Shown: positions 1 to 9,881, counted from the stretch's first letter. The stretch: 64,000 nucleotides of DNA from Pinirhizobacter sp036499745 (GCF_036499745.1 NZ_DASYDG010000030.1:1-64000), one strand, 5' to 3'. Numbers and translations are program-made. The notes: generated by a model from the sequence alone, not told the origin.

Positions 1-2287
1 AACCTTCGGCGAACAACGAGCAGAGGAAGATCACACCCAGCATCACGAACAACGAGTGCAGCAGAAGATCCACCGCGGAATCTTCCTTTTGCAGTGGCCG
101 TTGCACCCATGCCGGGCGACTCAATGCGATGAACCAAAGCACTAGTGCTGGCGCCACCACCATCAGCAGCCGCCAGCTGTCGTCGAGCCAGTGCCAGCCA
201 TCCATCGCCACCACCAGCGCGCAGGCTATCGTCACCGGCACGCGCCACCACCATCCCAACTGCGTGGCGGCCGCCAGGCGAGGATGACCCCGCAGACATG
301 CCACTGCCCGCCACCCACTGGCGAAGGTCGCCACTACTGCCAGCAACAGCCAACCACCGAGCACCTGCCATGAAGGCACCAGGCATAGTGCGATCACCAG
401 TATCGACGCCCATGTAAGACCCGCCACCACCAGCCGCATGGCCGTTCCCAACCCATGCACCGCGCCGCGCGCAAGCTCTGCCACCACCCAGGCGGTGATG
501 CCCACCAGGGCCAGGATGCCGGCCGCGGCGTGCGCGTCGGTCAGGTGGTGGGCGATCTCCACGGTGGTGGGGAGCAACCACCACGCCATGGTCCAGCCGA
601 ACAACACCACCGCTGCCATGCGCGAACGCGGCTTCTCCGATCCATAACGGTGGTAGAGCCAGGTACTGGCCGCACCACCCACCGCGATCAACAGCGCACC
701 GAGGTAGTTGCGATGGGCCACCGCCGGCACCTGCCACGAAGGCACGTGTCCCGCCGCCCATGCGAACGCGGCAATCCCCTGCAGGCCAAGGCCCGACCAA
801 CGAGCGAACCAGCGCTGCTGTCGCCAGCCCAGCCACACCAGGCCCGCGCCCTCCACCGCAAAGATGCCGGCGGTGACGCTTGCACTGAGCGCCAGCGGCA
901 CGGCAAGGGTGGCAAAGCCGATCGCCAGCACCGCCCACGCGTCGCGCAGGACGCCCAGGTCACGTTGCTTGCGCACGCTGTAAGCCACGCCCAGGTACAC
1001 CACCGCCGCCACCAGCGCCGACACCGCCATCGCCTTGCCCTGCCAGCGCAGCAGCGCACCTTGCAGCAGCAGGCTCACCAGCGGATTGCCGAACAACAGG
1101 CAGGCATCAAGCACTCGCTCGCGTGTCTGTGCCGCGCGACGCAGGTAGAGCCAGGGAATAACCAGGTAGAAGAAGAAATTCAGCAGCAGGAAGGGCTCGG
1201 TACTGGCGAACTGTTCGGGCTTGTACTGCAGCACGCCCCAGGCAGCGCCCACGCCGAAGGTGGCGACGAAGCCCAGCAGGTTCAGCACGCGCCACGCGCG
1301 TTTCCAGGCGATGGCCAGCACACCAAGGTTCAGCAGCGCGTAGTAGGAGAACAGCGCCACGTGGCTGCCGTGGCCGGTGCTGGTAAGGATGGGTGCGGCG
1401 AAGCCGGCCACCAGACCCAGCACGGCCAGCGCCAGCGAATCCTGCAGTACCGCCAACACGCCTGCGCCAGCGACCAGCACCACCAGCATGCCGAACGCCG
1501 CCGTGGGAGGCAGCAGTTCGTACAGGCGGAAGGCAGCAAACACGTCGATGGTCAGCACGCCGATCGCACCGCCCTGCAACGACAGCGCAAACGCGCGTCG
1601 CCTGAAACGCTGCCGCCAGCCGAAGGCAAGCGCAACGATCGCCGCCAACGCCACCAGCGCCACGCGCACGGAAACCGGCAGATGGAACATGCCGGCATCG
1701 GAGGCGTACTTCAGCAAGGCAGCGACACCGGCGAACAGCACCAGCATGCCGATCTTCACCGGCACATTGCCTTCGGTGAACCAGGTGCGCACACGGGTTA
1801 CCACGGCATCGATCCAGGTCGGGCGCGGCGGAACAGGCGGTTGTGCGGGGGCGACGGTGTCGCGCGGTGGCATGGGAGGCGGACCGGGAGGTACCGGCGG
1901 CGACACACCCGGTGCAGTGCCCTCCGTCCAACCCGCATCGGTCACCGTCGGCCGTAGATCCGACACACCGGCGGGAAGAAGTGGTGGCGGGACGGCATCC
2001 CCGGCACCAACCGGCACTCCCACGCCGTCAGGCACCGGAGCCGTGCCCGTATCAGGCGAGCCATAGCTTGCCACCGGTCGCGGCGGTGCATCACCCGCGC
2101 GCGGCGCGGCGCCGAATGCTTGCCGCGCCTGGGCCAATTCCTTTCGCGTAAGGTTGAGATCGCGCCGCAGCCCCGACATGCGGGCCCAGCCGATGCCCAG
2201 CATCGCGCCGAATACGGTGGCGAAAAATTCCTGCTGCAGCGCGAATCCCAGCACCGCGCCCACCAAGCCCCAGACGACATACATCAT
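1..2287 (-). CDS. DUF2339 polytopic membrane protein (3' end outside window)
   Basis: The frame is open from an ATG pair at 2287/2284 to the left edge, giving about 762 residues with no stop seen. The N-terminus (MMYVVWGLVGAVLG) is a membrane segment. A proline-rich linker follows at roughly residues 80-145 (runs such as PPVPPGPPPMPP), and then a long chain of hydrophobic helices to the edge. This matches DUF2339 predicted membrane proteins, which are usually around 900 residues or more, so the C-terminal part is missing here. The function is unknown; proteins of this family are proposed to sit in the inner membrane. It lies 58 bases downstream of lolA on the same strand. Several antisense frames cross it and look like GC-driven shadows. 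Confidence 0.8.
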   Translation of the reverse strand, partial: MMYVVWGLVGAVLGFALQQEFFATVFGAMLGIGWARMSGLRRDLNLTRKELAQARQAFGAAPRAGDAPPRPVASYGSPDTGTAPVPDGVGVPVGAGDAVPPPLLPAGVSDLRPTVTDAGWTEGTAPGVSPPVPPGPPPMPPRDTVAPAQPPVPPRPTWIDAVVTRVRTWFTEGNVPVKIGMLVLFAGVAALLKYASDAGMFHLPVSVRVALVALAAIVALAFGWRQRFRRRAFALSLQGGAIGVLTIDVFAAFRLYELLPPTAAFGMLVVLVAGAGVLAVLQDSLALAVLGLVAGFAAPILTSTGHGSHVALFSYYALLNLGVLAIAWKRAWRVLNLLGFVATFGVGAAWGVLQYKPEQFASTEPFLLLNFFFYLVIPWLYLRRAAQTRERVLDACLLFGNPLVSLLLQGALLRWQGKAMAVSALVAAVVYLGVAYSVRKQRDLGVLRDAWAVLAIGFATLAVPLALSASVTAGIFAVEGAGLVWLGWRQQRWFARWSGLGLQGIAAFAWAAGHVPSWQVPAVAHRNYLGALLIAVGGAASTWLYHRYGSEKPRSRMAAVVLFGWTMAWWLLPTTVEIAHHLTDAHAAAGILALVGITAWVVAELARGAVHGLGTAMRLVVAGLTWASILVIALCLVPSWQVLGGWLLLAVVATFASGWRAVACLRGHPRLAAATQLGWWWRVPVTIACALVVAMDGWHWLDDSWRLLMVVAPALVLWFIALSRPAWVQRPLQKEDSAVDLLLHSLFVMLGVIFLCSLFAEG

Positions 2288-2345
2288 CCCGCCCTTCCCC
2301 TTGTGCCCGCCCGCTGCCGCCGCGCCCCTCGCGCCGCGGCCAGCG

Positions 2346-2999
2346 TTAATCCTTGATCGGTTGCGTGCTGATCACCGGGGCGTCGCCGACCACGTCGGTG
2401 CCCTTCGGTGGCGTGAAGTTGAACGTTGCCGCCGGCAGCTCGGCGTTGCGCTGCCAGTTGGAGAATTCGATCTGCGTGGTGTTGCCCAGCGCATCCTTGA
2501 ACGACATCTTTTTCAGACCCGCCGCATCGAAGCCGAGATCGGCATAGTCGAACTGCGGATCCTTGCCGGTGGAGGCAAGGCGCAGCCACGCCAGGCCATC
2601 CTTCTCGCCCTGCTCGGTCACCTTGAAATTCTTGTCGATCTGGCCGACGTCGGTGAGCACGGTGAGCGGGCTATGAGCTTCCTCGCTGCTCTGGATCTTT
2701 ACCGTTACCTGGTCCAGGTCCGGGTCGTACAGCCATACGCGGCTGCCATCGGCAACGATGGTCTGCTTATACGGGGCGGTGGTTTCCCAGCGGAACTGGC
2801 GCGGCGCCTGCAGGGCCAGGGTGCCGGAACTTACCTTGCCTTTCTTGCCGTTCACGTCCAGCAACACCTGCGAGAAATTCCCGCTCAACGAATGCAGGCC
2901 CTTGGCAAAGGTATCCAGTCGCTCGCGTGCGGCGCCCGGTGCGGCATGGGCGGCGCTTACGGCAAGGAAACAGGCAAGGAAGGCGAGGCGGCGGATCAT
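2346..2999 (-). CDS. lolA: Outer-membrane lipoprotein carrier protein LolA
   Basis: A 217-residue periplasmic chaperone that takes lipoproteins from LolCDE across the periplasm to LolB. Residues 1-20 form a clear signal peptide (MIRRLAFLACFLAVSAAHA). The body has LolA family features: SGNFSQ near the start of the mature protein, FRWETTAPYKQTIVADG, the VWLYDPDLDQVTV strand pair and the late DALGNTTQIEFSNW segment. I chose the ATG at 2999 over the GTG at 3008 because AGG of an AGGTG sequence lies about eight bases upstream of the ATG. It follows ftsK on the same strand with a short gap, the usual order in Xanthomonadales. Length is normal for the family. Confidence 0.95.
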   Translation of the reverse strand: MIRRLAFLACFLAVSAAHAAPGAARERLDTFAKGLHSLSGNFSQVLLDVNGKKGKVSSGTLALQAPRQFRWETTAPYKQTIVADGSRVWLYDPDLDQVTVKIQSSEEAHSPLTVLTDVGQIDKNFKVTEQGEKDGLAWLRLASTGKDPQFDYADLGFDAAGLKKMSFKDALGNTTQIEFSNWQRNAELPAATFNFTPPKGTDVVGDAPVISTQPIKD

Positions 3000-3040
3000 G
3001 CGGTACACCTGGGCAAGCTGACGGTGGATGGGTGCGGTGC

Positions 3041-5371
3041 TTAGCGCGCCGGAGGCGGCGGCGCCAGCACTTCGCGGTTGCCATTGTGTTGCGGTGCGCT
3101 TACCACGCCCTCCTGCTCCATCTGTTCGATGAGGCGGGCGGCGCGGTTGTAGCCGATGCGAAGGTGCCGCTGCACGCCGGATATCGACGCCCGGCGCGAT
3201 TCGGTGACGATGCGCACGGCCTTGTCGTAAAGCGCGTTATCACCATCGCCTTCTTCGGCATCCTGCGGCAGGCCGGCGTCGTTGATGAACTTCCCGTCGC
3301 CGGTGGACTGCACTTCTTCCAGCACGCCTGCGATGTAATCGGGCTTGCCCTGGGCGCGCAGCCACTCGACCACGTTATGCACTTCATGATCGTCCACGAA
3401 CGCACCGTGTACACGGTCGGGCGTGGCGGTGCCCGGCGGCAGGTAAAGCATGTCGCCGTGGCCCAGCAGGGTCTCGGCGCCGGACTGGTCAAGGATGGTG
3501 CGCGAGTCGATCTTCGACGACACCTGGAAGGCGATGCGGGTGGGAATATTGGCCTTGATCAGGCCGGTGATCACATCCACCGACGGGCGCTGCGTAGCCA
3601 GGATCAAATGCACGCCGGCGGCGCGCGCCTTCTGCGCCAGGCGGGCGATGAGTTCTTCCACCTTCTTGCCGACGATCATCATCATGTCGGCGAATTCGTC
3701 GATGATGACCACGATGTGCGGCAAGGTATGCAGCTGATCGGCGGTCATGCCCGGCATGTCCGGGTTGGGCCGGAACAGCGGATCGAGCATCGGCTGGCCG
3801 GCGGCCTCGGCTTCGCGCACCTTCTTGTTGAAGCCGCCGAGGTTGCGCACGCCCACCGCCGCCATCAGCTTGTAACGGCGCTCCATTTCGCCCACGCACC
3901 AGCGCAGCGCGTTGGCCGCTTCCTTCATGTCGGTGACCACGGGTGCCAGCAGATGCGGGATGCCCTCGTATACCGAGAGCTCCAGCATCTTCGGGTCGAT
4001 CATGATCATGCGCACGTCTTTCGGGCTGGACTTGTACAGCAGGCTCAGCACCATGGCGTTCACCGCCACCGACTTGCCCGAGCCCGTGGTGCCGGCCACC
4101 AGCAGGTGAGGCATCTTGGCAAGGTCGGCCACCGACGGCTTGCCGCCGATGTCCTTGCCCAGCGCCAGCGCCAGCGGCGACTTCAGCTGGTCGTATTTCT
4201 CCGAACGCAGGATTTCCGACAGGTAGACGATCTGCTTGCGTGTGTTGGGAATTTCCAGGCCGATCACGTTCTTGCCCGGGATCACGTCCACCACGCGCAC
4301 GCTCACCACGGAAAGCCCGCGGGCGATGTCCTTGTCGAGGCTGGACACCTGGCTGCCGCGCACGCCGGCGGCAGGTTCCAGTTCGAAGCGGGTGATCACC
4401 GGGCCCGGATAGACCCCCACCACCTTGGCCTCGATGCGGAAATCCTTGAGCTTCAGCTCCACCTGGCGCGAAAGCACCTCGAGGGTTTCTTCCGAATATC
4501 CCGCTGGCTGCGGCGGGGGTTCATCCAGCAACGACAGCGGCGGCAACTCGCCATCAGCGGCCGCGCCGGTAAAGAGGGGAATCTGTGTTTCGCGGGTGGC
4601 GCGCTCGCTCTTTGCCACGGGTGCTGCCGGCGCCTCGATACGCAGTGGCTCGCGCCTGGCCTGCTTCACCGCCTCGACCTTCTTCACCACTTCGCGCTCG
4701 GCGCGGGCCTGGCGGGCGGCGTAGACCTCCGGTGCCTGCTTGACCTTGCCGCCGAACCAGCCGGCGAGCTTCAGCACGCCCTGCCCCACAATATCCATCA
4801 GCTTGAACCACGACAGCCCCGTGGCCAGGGTGACGGCGATCAGGAACATCGTCAGCAGCAACAGCGGCGCGCCCTTGTCACCGAAGGCACGCGACACGCC
4901 GTTGCCCACCCAGCGGCCCAGGATGCCGCCGGGGCCTTCCGGCAGTACGGCGGCGTCGTGGAAGTTCAGCCACAGCAGGGCCGGGCCGGTAATGAAGAAG
5001 AAGACGTAGCCGATGAGCCTTAGCGAAGGCTCCCACGGCGCCACGGTACGCTCGCCGTGGTGGCGCAGCACCTGCACGCCCAGCACCAGCAGCAATACCG
5101 GGAACACATAAGAGACCAGCCCGAAGATGTAGCGGGAGATGTTGGCGATGTTCGCCCCCACCGCCCCACCGAAATTCCGGGCATGGTCGACATTGCCCAG
5201 GTGGCCCCAGCTGGGGTCCTGGTCGTTGTAGCTGAACAGGCAGACCAGCAGATACAGCGCCAGCGGCAGCAGCAACAGGGCCCCGGCTTCGCGCAGGCGG
5301 CGCCGTGCCTCGTCGCTGAGGCCCGGAGCCGGGGTTTTTTCCTTCTTGGTACTACCTGCGCTTCGCGCCAC
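3041..5371 (-). CDS. ftsK: DNA translocase FtsK
   Basis: A 776-residue septal DNA pump that clears and aligns chromosome termini for XerCD recombination. The N-terminal part to about residue 210 holds membrane helices (near 31-48, 80-100, 118-135 and 168-185). A short charged, proline-containing linker follows to about 300, then the RecA-like motor. Walker A is GTTGSGKS at 427-434 and Walker B ends in VVIIDEF at about 554-560. The last 65 residues form the winged-helix gamma domain that reads KOPS (RRASISGVQRHLRIGYNRAA). The short linker makes it SpoIIIE-sized, unlike the 1329-residue E. coli protein. The start is GTG; a stop lies immediately upstream in frame, so no earlier start is possible. 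Confidence 0.95.
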   Translation of the reverse strand: MARSAGSTKKEKTPAPGLSDEARRRLREAGALLLLPLALYLLVCLFSYNDQDPSWGHLGNVDHARNFGGAVGANIANISRYIFGLVSYVFPVLLLVLGVQVLRHHGERTVAPWEPSLRLIGYVFFFITGPALLWLNFHDAAVLPEGPGGILGRWVGNGVSRAFGDKGAPLLLLTMFLIAVTLATGLSWFKLMDIVGQGVLKLAGWFGGKVKQAPEVYAARQARAEREVVKKVEAVKQARREPLRIEAPAAPVAKSERATRETQIPLFTGAAADGELPPLSLLDEPPPQPAGYSEETLEVLSRQVELKLKDFRIEAKVVGVYPGPVITRFELEPAAGVRGSQVSSLDKDIARGLSVVSVRVVDVIPGKNVIGLEIPNTRKQIVYLSEILRSEKYDQLKSPLALALGKDIGGKPSVADLAKMPHLLVAGTTGSGKSVAVNAMVLSLLYKSSPKDVRMIMIDPKMLELSVYEGIPHLLAPVVTDMKEAANALRWCVGEMERRYKLMAAVGVRNLGGFNKKVREAEAAGQPMLDPLFRPNPDMPGMTADQLHTLPHIVVIIDEFADMMMIVGKKVEELIARLAQKARAAGVHLILATQRPSVDVITGLIKANIPTRIAFQVSSKIDSRTILDQSGAETLLGHGDMLYLPPGTATPDRVHGAFVDDHEVHNVVEWLRAQGKPDYIAGVLEEVQSTGDGKFINDAGLPQDAEEGDGDNALYDKAVRIVTESRRASISGVQRHLRIGYNRAARLIEQMEQEGVVSAPQHNGNREVLAPPPPAR

Positions 5372-5406
5372 TTATATAGCCAGTTCTGCTCGTTCGTTGG
5401 CGCACA

Positions 5407-6468
5407 TCATGCCATCGACAGGGCCGGATGCACGATCTTGCCCCCTTCAACGTTAATGCCGGCCTTCAGCGGGGCGTAATCGCGCCACTGGTTGCCACCG
5501 GCCAGGCGCTGCACGTACGGCAGGATCGCCGCCGAGATGGCCATGGAGGACGTCTGCGGCACGGCGCCGGGCATGTTGGTGACGCAGAAGTGCGTGACGC
5601 CGTCCACCGTGTAGGTGGGTTCCTTCCACGTGGTGGGACGGGAGGTTTCGAAGCAGCCGCCCTGGTCGATGGAGATGTCCACCAGCACGCTGCCCTTCTC
5701 CATGGTCTTGACCATGTCGGCGGTGACCACGCGCGGGGCCTTGGCGGACGGGATCAGCACGGCGCCGACAACGATGTCGGCCGTAGCCACTTCCTCGGCC
5801 ACCGACGACTCATAGGCGTACAGCGCGGTAACGTTGGGGGCCAGGGCCATCATCTCGGCCAGGCGATCCTGGCGCTTGTCGAACACCACCACATTGGCGC
5901 CGGCATTGGCCGCCAGGGCCGCGGCGTTGCTACCGGCGGCGCCAGCGCCCAGCACCACGACCTTGCCGCGCGGGGTGGACGCCATGCCCCCCAGCAGCTT
6001 GCCCTTGCCGCCGTTGGGCTGGTGCAGGAGGGTGGTGCCGATCTGGGTGGCGATGCGGCCGGCGATCACGGACATCGGCAGCAGCAGCGGCAGCGAGCCA
6101 TTTTCGTCGACCGACTCGAAGGCAACGCCGGTGAGGCCGATGTCGAGCAGGCGGGTGGTGAGCTCGGGCTCGGCGGCCAGGTGCAGGTAGCAGAACAGCA
6201 GGTGGTGCTTCTTCAGCAGGGCCAGGTCGCCGGCGATCGGCTCCTTGACCTTGACGATCAACTCGCCGGCCTCGTAGAGGGCGGCGGCGTCGGCGACGAT
6301 CTTGATGCCGACCTTGCTGTAGTCCTCGTCGGAAAACCCGCTCTTGGTGCCGGCGCCGGCCTGGATGAACACCTCGTGGCCGCGGCGGACGAGGTCGGCG
6401 GCGGCGGCGGGGACGAGGGCGACGCGGCCTTCGAGGGTTTTGGTTTCTGAGGGAATACCGATACGCAT
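5407..6468 (-). CDS. ald: Alanine dehydrogenase
   Basis: A 353-residue NAD-dependent enzyme that interconverts L-alanine with pyruvate and ammonium. The N-terminal AlaDh/PNT domain begins MRIGIPSETK. The catalytic lysine and histidine are in IVKVKEP and CYLHLAAE. The Rossmann motif GAGAAGSNAA is near residue 175, and the C-terminus carries the family segment FCVTNMPGAVPQTSS. An upstream in-frame extension of 29 residues is rejected because the ATG at 6468 starts exactly at the family N-terminus, with AGGA about ten bases upstream. It is divergent from trxB across a 203-base intergenic region. Single-gene transcription is likely. Confidence 0.95.
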   Translation of the reverse strand: MRIGIPSETKTLEGRVALVPAAAADLVRRGHEVFIQAGAGTKSGFSDEDYSKVGIKIVADAAALYEAGELIVKVKEPIAGDLALLKKHHLLFCYLHLAAEPELTTRLLDIGLTGVAFESVDENGSLPLLLPMSVIAGRIATQIGTTLLHQPNGGKGKLLGGMASTPRGKVVVLGAGAAGSNAAALAANAGANVVVFDKRQDRLAEMMALAPNVTALYAYESSVAEEVATADIVVGAVLIPSAKAPRVVTADMVKTMEKGSVLVDISIDQGGCFETSRPTTWKEPTYTVDGVTHFCVTNMPGAVPQTSSMAISAAILPYVQRLAGGNQWRDYAPLKAGINVEGGKIVHPALSMA

Positions 6469-6671
6469 GCTGGGAAATCCTGTGGGGAAAGTCACACGCC
6501 AGGCCCGTGGGGACGGGTCCGGCACTCTTGCCTTACGCCTGCGACCTTGATTCAACGCGCCCGGTTCCCCATTCTGTCGGGCTCGAAAGGTCGTTACTGG
6601 ACCTCGAAACCGGCTTCAGAAGTGCCCTTAAGCGCGTCACCCAAATCGCATTCAAACCTCAAGGATTATAC

Positions 6672-7634
6672 ATGAGCACCCCCAAGCACAGTCGCCTGCT
6701 GATCCTGGGCTCCGGCCCGGCGGGCTACACGGCCGCCGTTTACGCCGCGCGGGCCAACCTGAAGCCCACGATGATCACGGGGCTGCAGCAGGGCGGGCAG
6801 CTGATGACCACCACGGAAGTGGACAACTGGCCGGGTGACCAGAAAGGCGTGCAGGGCCCGGAACTGATGCACCGCATGGCCGAGCATGCCGAGCGCTTCG
6901 AAACGGAGATGGTGTTCGACCACATCCACTCGGTGGAGCTGTCAGAGCGTCCCTTCCACCTGAAGGGTGATGCCGGCAGCTATACCTGTGACGCACTGAT
7001 CGTCACCACCGGCGCCACCGCCAAGTACCTGGGCCTGGCCTCCGAGGAGCACTTCAAGGGCAAGGGCGTGTCGGCCTGCGCCACCTGCGACGGCTTCTTC
7101 TTCCGCGACCAGGACGTGGCCGTGATCGGCGGCGGCAACACCGCCGTGGAAGAAGCGCTGTACCTGGCCAACATCGCCCGCAAGGTGTACCTGGTGCACC
7201 GCCGCGACAAGCTTCGCGCTGAAAAGATCATGCAGGACAAGCTGTTCGAGAAGGCCGCCGCCGGCAAGATCGAGCTGGTCTGGAATCACTCGGTGGACGA
7301 AGTGCTGGGCGATGCCTCGGGCGTGAACGGCGTGCGCGTGATGGACGTGAACTCCGGCGCCACGCGGGACATCCCCGTCAGCGGCTTCTTCGTCGCTATC
7401 GGCCATACCCCGAACACCGGCATCTTCGATGGACAGCTGGACATGCACGACGGCTACATCCATATCCGTAGCGGCCTTGACGGCATGGCCACCATGACCT
7501 CCGTGCCGGGTGTGTTCGCCGCCGGCGACGTCGCCGATCATGTCTATCGCCAGGCCGTCACCTCCGCCGGTTTCGGCTGCATGGCGGCGCTGGACGCCGA
7601 GCGCTGGCTGGATCAGCAGAACCTGATGGGGTGA
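6672..7634 (+). CDS. trxB: Thioredoxin reductase
   Basis: A 320-residue cytoplasmic flavoenzyme that passes electrons from NADPH to thioredoxin. The FAD-binding GSGPAG is at residues 13-18, the redox-active CATC at 136-139, the NADPH motif GGGNTAVEEAL follows, and the C-terminal FAD segment is VFAAGDVAD. The ATG at 6672 is preceded by AAGGA at good spacing; a longer in-frame reading from 6507 adds 55 residues unlike the family. The stop codon overlaps the GTG start of the next gene, so the two are probably cotranscribed. Length is typical of the low-molecular-weight class. Confidence 0.96.
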   Translation: MSTPKHSRLLILGSGPAGYTAAVYAARANLKPTMITGLQQGGQLMTTTEVDNWPGDQKGVQGPELMHRMAEHAERFETEMVFDHIHSVELSERPFHLKGDAGSYTCDALIVTTGATAKYLGLASEEHFKGKGVSACATCDGFFFRDQDVAVIGGGNTAVEEALYLANIARKVYLVHRRDKLRAEKIMQDKLFEKAAAGKIELVWNHSVDEVLGDASGVNGVRVMDVNSGATRDIPVSGFFVAIGHTPNTGIFDGQLDMHDGYIHIRSGLDGMATMTSVPGVFAAGDVADHVYRQAVTSAGFGCMAALDAERWLDQQNLMG

Positions 7635-8755
7635 TCCGCTTCCTGGACAGCCTTGCCGACGTGGATCCCGCCCACTGGGATGCCCTCGTCGGCGACGGGA
7701 ATCCCTTTGTGTCCCATGCGTTCCTGCGTGGGATGGAGGTGCATGGCTGCCTGCGTCCGGACTACGGCTGGCAGCCGCGTCATCTGGCGCTGTATGAAGG
7801 CGAACGCCTGCTCGGTGCGGTGCCGGCCTACCTGAAAGGCAATTCCCACGGCGAGTTCGTCTTCGATTTCGCCTGGGCACACGCCTACGAGCGTGCCGGC
7901 GGCGACTACTATCCGAAACTGCTGGCGGCCGCACCCTACTCGCCCGTGCCTGGCCCGCGCCTCCTGGCCGCGTCGCTCGAACACAAGAAGCAGCTGGTGG
8001 CGGGCCTGCTGGCCGAGACCGGGCGCCTTGGGCTTTCGTCGGTCCACGCCAATTTCCTGGAGGAGGCCGATCTTCCCGCCTTCGACGAGCGCTGGCTACC
8101 GCGCTTCGACTGGCAGTTCCACTGGCACAACCCGGGCTACGGCAGTTTCGACGATTTCCTTGGCGCACTGTCGTCGAAGAAGCGGAAGAACATCCGCCAG
8201 GAACGCCGACAGGCTGAGGAGTCCGGGCTGACGCTCGGCATGACGGGCGGCGCCGAGTTGACCGCCGCCGACTGGCGCGCCATCCATGCGCTGTACGAAT
8301 CCACCTTCGAGATGAAGGGCAACCACGCGGCACTTACGCGGCCCTTCTTCCGCCATCTGGGCCAGTCCTTCGGCAACGATGTGCAGGTGGCCACCGCACG
8401 CATGGGTGACCAGCTGGTGGCGATGGCGTTTTTCCTGGTCGGCGGCGGCACGCTGTATGGCCGTTACTGGGGCGCGGTGGTGGATGTCCCTGGCCTGCAT
8501 TTTGAGCTCTGCTATTACCGCGGCATTGAATACGCGATAGCCCGGGGCCTGCACACGTTCGAGCCCGGCGCCCAGGGCGAGCACAAACTGGCACGTGGTT
8601 TCCTGCCCACACGCACGCATTCGCGTCATTATCTGGTGCACGAGGGTTTCCACGAGGCCGTCGCCGATGCGTTGCGGCATGAACGCCGCGCGCGCGAGGC
8701 TTATGGTGACGAACTGATGGAACACAGCCCGTACGCTATGCGGAGCGAAGCATGA
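7631..8755 (+). CDS. FemAB-like/GNAT acyltransferase (PF04339-type)
   Basis: A 374-residue protein of the family annotated as peptidogalycan biosynthesis/recognition, with a GNAT-like fold related to FemAB aminoacyltransferases. Recognisable segments are NPFVSHAFLRGMEV near the N-terminus, the basic stretch SSKKRKNIRQERR in the middle, and the C-terminal part FEPGAQGEHKLARGF, which is strongly conserved in the family. The substrate is not known. It starts with GTG overlapping the trxB stop and ends with an ATGA overlap into the VOC gene, so trxB, this gene and the VOC gene look like one transcription unit. There is no signal peptide, so it should be cytoplasmic. Confidence 0.8.
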   Translation: MIRFLDSLADVDPAHWDALVGDGNPFVSHAFLRGMEVHGCLRPDYGWQPRHLALYEGERLLGAVPAYLKGNSHGEFVFDFAWAHAYERAGGDYYPKLLAAAPYSPVPGPRLLAASLEHKKQLVAGLLAETGRLGLSSVHANFLEEADLPAFDERWLPRFDWQFHWHNPGYGSFDDFLGALSSKKRKNIRQERRQAEESGLTLGMTGGAELTAADWRAIHALYESTFEMKGNHAALTRPFFRHLGQSFGNDVQVATARMGDQLVAMAFFLVGGGTLYGRYWGAVVDVPGLHFELCYYRGIEYAIARGLHTFEPGAQGEHKLARGFLPTRTHSRHYLVHEGFHEAVADALRHERRAREAYGDELMEHSPYAMRSEA

Positions 8756-9156
8756 AGCAATCCATTGTCCACGTCGCCCTGGTCGTCCGCGACTACGATG
8801 AAGCCATCGCCTTCTACACGCAGGTGCTGGGCTTTACCCTCGTGGAAGATACCTACCAGCCCGATCAGGACAAGCGCTGGGTCGTGGTGGCACCACCAGG
8901 TTCGGCCGGTACTTCGCTGTTGCTGGCCCGGGCCAGCGATGCCGGTCAGGAGCCGTTCGTCGGCAACCAGGCTGGCGGCCGGGTGTTCCTGTTCCTCAAC
9001 ACCGACGACTTCTGGCGCGACCACGCGCGCATGGTCGCCGCCGGCGTGCGCTTCATTCGCGAACCCAAGGAGCAACCCTACGGCATGGTTGCAGTGTTCG
9101 AGGACCTCTACGGCAACCGCTGGGACCTTTTGCAACTTAAACGGCAAGACGTTTAA
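8752..9156 (+). CDS. VOC (glyoxalase/bleomycin-resistance) family protein
   Basis: A 134-residue single-domain vicinal oxygen chelate protein. It shows the two beta-alpha-beta-beta-beta modules: the start IVHVALVVRDYDEAIAFYT carries the first likely metal ligand (His), and the end MVAVFEDLYGNRWDLLQ carries the second-half signature with the Glu/Asp ligand region. Such proteins are lyases, dioxygenases or resistance proteins; nothing here fixes the substrate. It overlaps the preceding acyltransferase by ATGA, which argues for translational coupling. Confidence is high for family and low for reaction. Confidence 0.85.
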   Translation: MKQSIVHVALVVRDYDEAIAFYTQVLGFTLVEDTYQPDQDKRWVVVAPPGSAGTSLLLARASDAGQEPFVGNQAGGRVFLFLNTDDFWRDHARMVAAGVRFIREPKEQPYGMVAVFEDLYGNRWDLLQLKRQDV

Positions 9157-9185
9157 GCCATGCCCTGCACAACCGCGCCAGCTCG

Positions 9186-9881
9186 ATGATACGCCTGCCG
9201 AAACTGCACCCTGGCGTGCCTGAATCCTTCCCCGACCCGCGTACGGCATTGGAAGAACCCAACGGCCTGCTCGCCTTCGGCGGCGACCTCTCCACCGACA
9301 GGCTACTGGCGGCTTACCGCCAGGGTATCTTCCCCTGGTACAACCCTGGCGAACCGATCCTGTGGTGGTCGCCGGATCCGCGCTGCGTGTTTGAAACCGC
9401 CAACGTCCACGTCAGCCACAGCATGCGCAAGCTGCTTTCACGCAGCGAATGGACCTATACCATCGACAAGGCCTTCGGCCAGGTCATCCGCGCCTGCGCC
9501 GGCGAACGTGCCGGCCAGCGCGGAACGTGGATCGGCGAGCCGATGATGCACGCCTACGAAGCCCTGCACCGCGACGGCCACGCGCACAGCGTGGAAGTGT
9601 GGGACGGCGAGAGGCTTGTCGGCGGCATCTATGGCCTGGCCATGGGTCGCCTGTTCTGCGGCGAGTCGATGTTCAGCCACGCCACCGGTGGCTCCAAGGC
9701 GGCGTTGATCGCCCTGTGCCGGCTGCTCGAAAGCAATGGCATGCCGCTGCTCGATGCGCAGGTGACGAACCCACACCTGTTGAGCATGGGCGCCGTTGAG
9801 CTATCGCGCGATGCGTTCCTGGATCATGCCGCGGCACTGGTGCGGGAGAAACAGCCCGCGGGCATGTGGGGCTGGGCTTAG
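9186..9881 (+). CDS. aat: Leucyl/phenylalanyl-tRNA-protein transferase
   Basis: A 231-residue cytoplasmic enzyme that adds Leu or Phe from aminoacyl-tRNA to N-terminal Arg/Lys of proteins, making them N-end-rule substrates for ClpS-ClpAP. Diagnostic blocks are GLLAFGGDLS, AAYRQGIFPWYN, PILWWSPDPRCV, the long GTWIGEPMMHAYEALH region and LFCGESMFSHATGGSK. Length equals the family norm. It lies 29 bases downstream of the VOC gene on the same strand. Its stop overlaps the stop of the convergent aldo/keto reductase (shared TTAG). Confidence 0.96.
   Translation: MIRLPKLHPGVPESFPDPRTALEEPNGLLAFGGDLSTDRLLAAYRQGIFPWYNPGEPILWWSPDPRCVFETANVHVSHSMRKLLSRSEWTYTIDKAFGQVIRACAGERAGQRGTWIGEPMMHAYEALHRDGHAHSVEVWDGERLVGGIYGLAMGRLFCGESMFSHATGGSKAALIALCRLLESNGMPLLDAQVTNPHLLSMGAVELSRDAFLDHAAALVREKQPAGMWGWA

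Noticed and set aside
455..1957. A 500-codon plus-strand frame opposite the DUF2339 gene
   Set aside because: Composition is His/Arg/Gln-rich with no domain, while the minus strand encodes a coherent membrane protein.
2927..5023. A 698-codon plus-strand frame opposite ftsK
   Set aside because: It is antisense to a gene with intact FtsK motifs and its translation is a low-complexity His/Arg/Ala-rich sequence, a shadow of high GC third positions.
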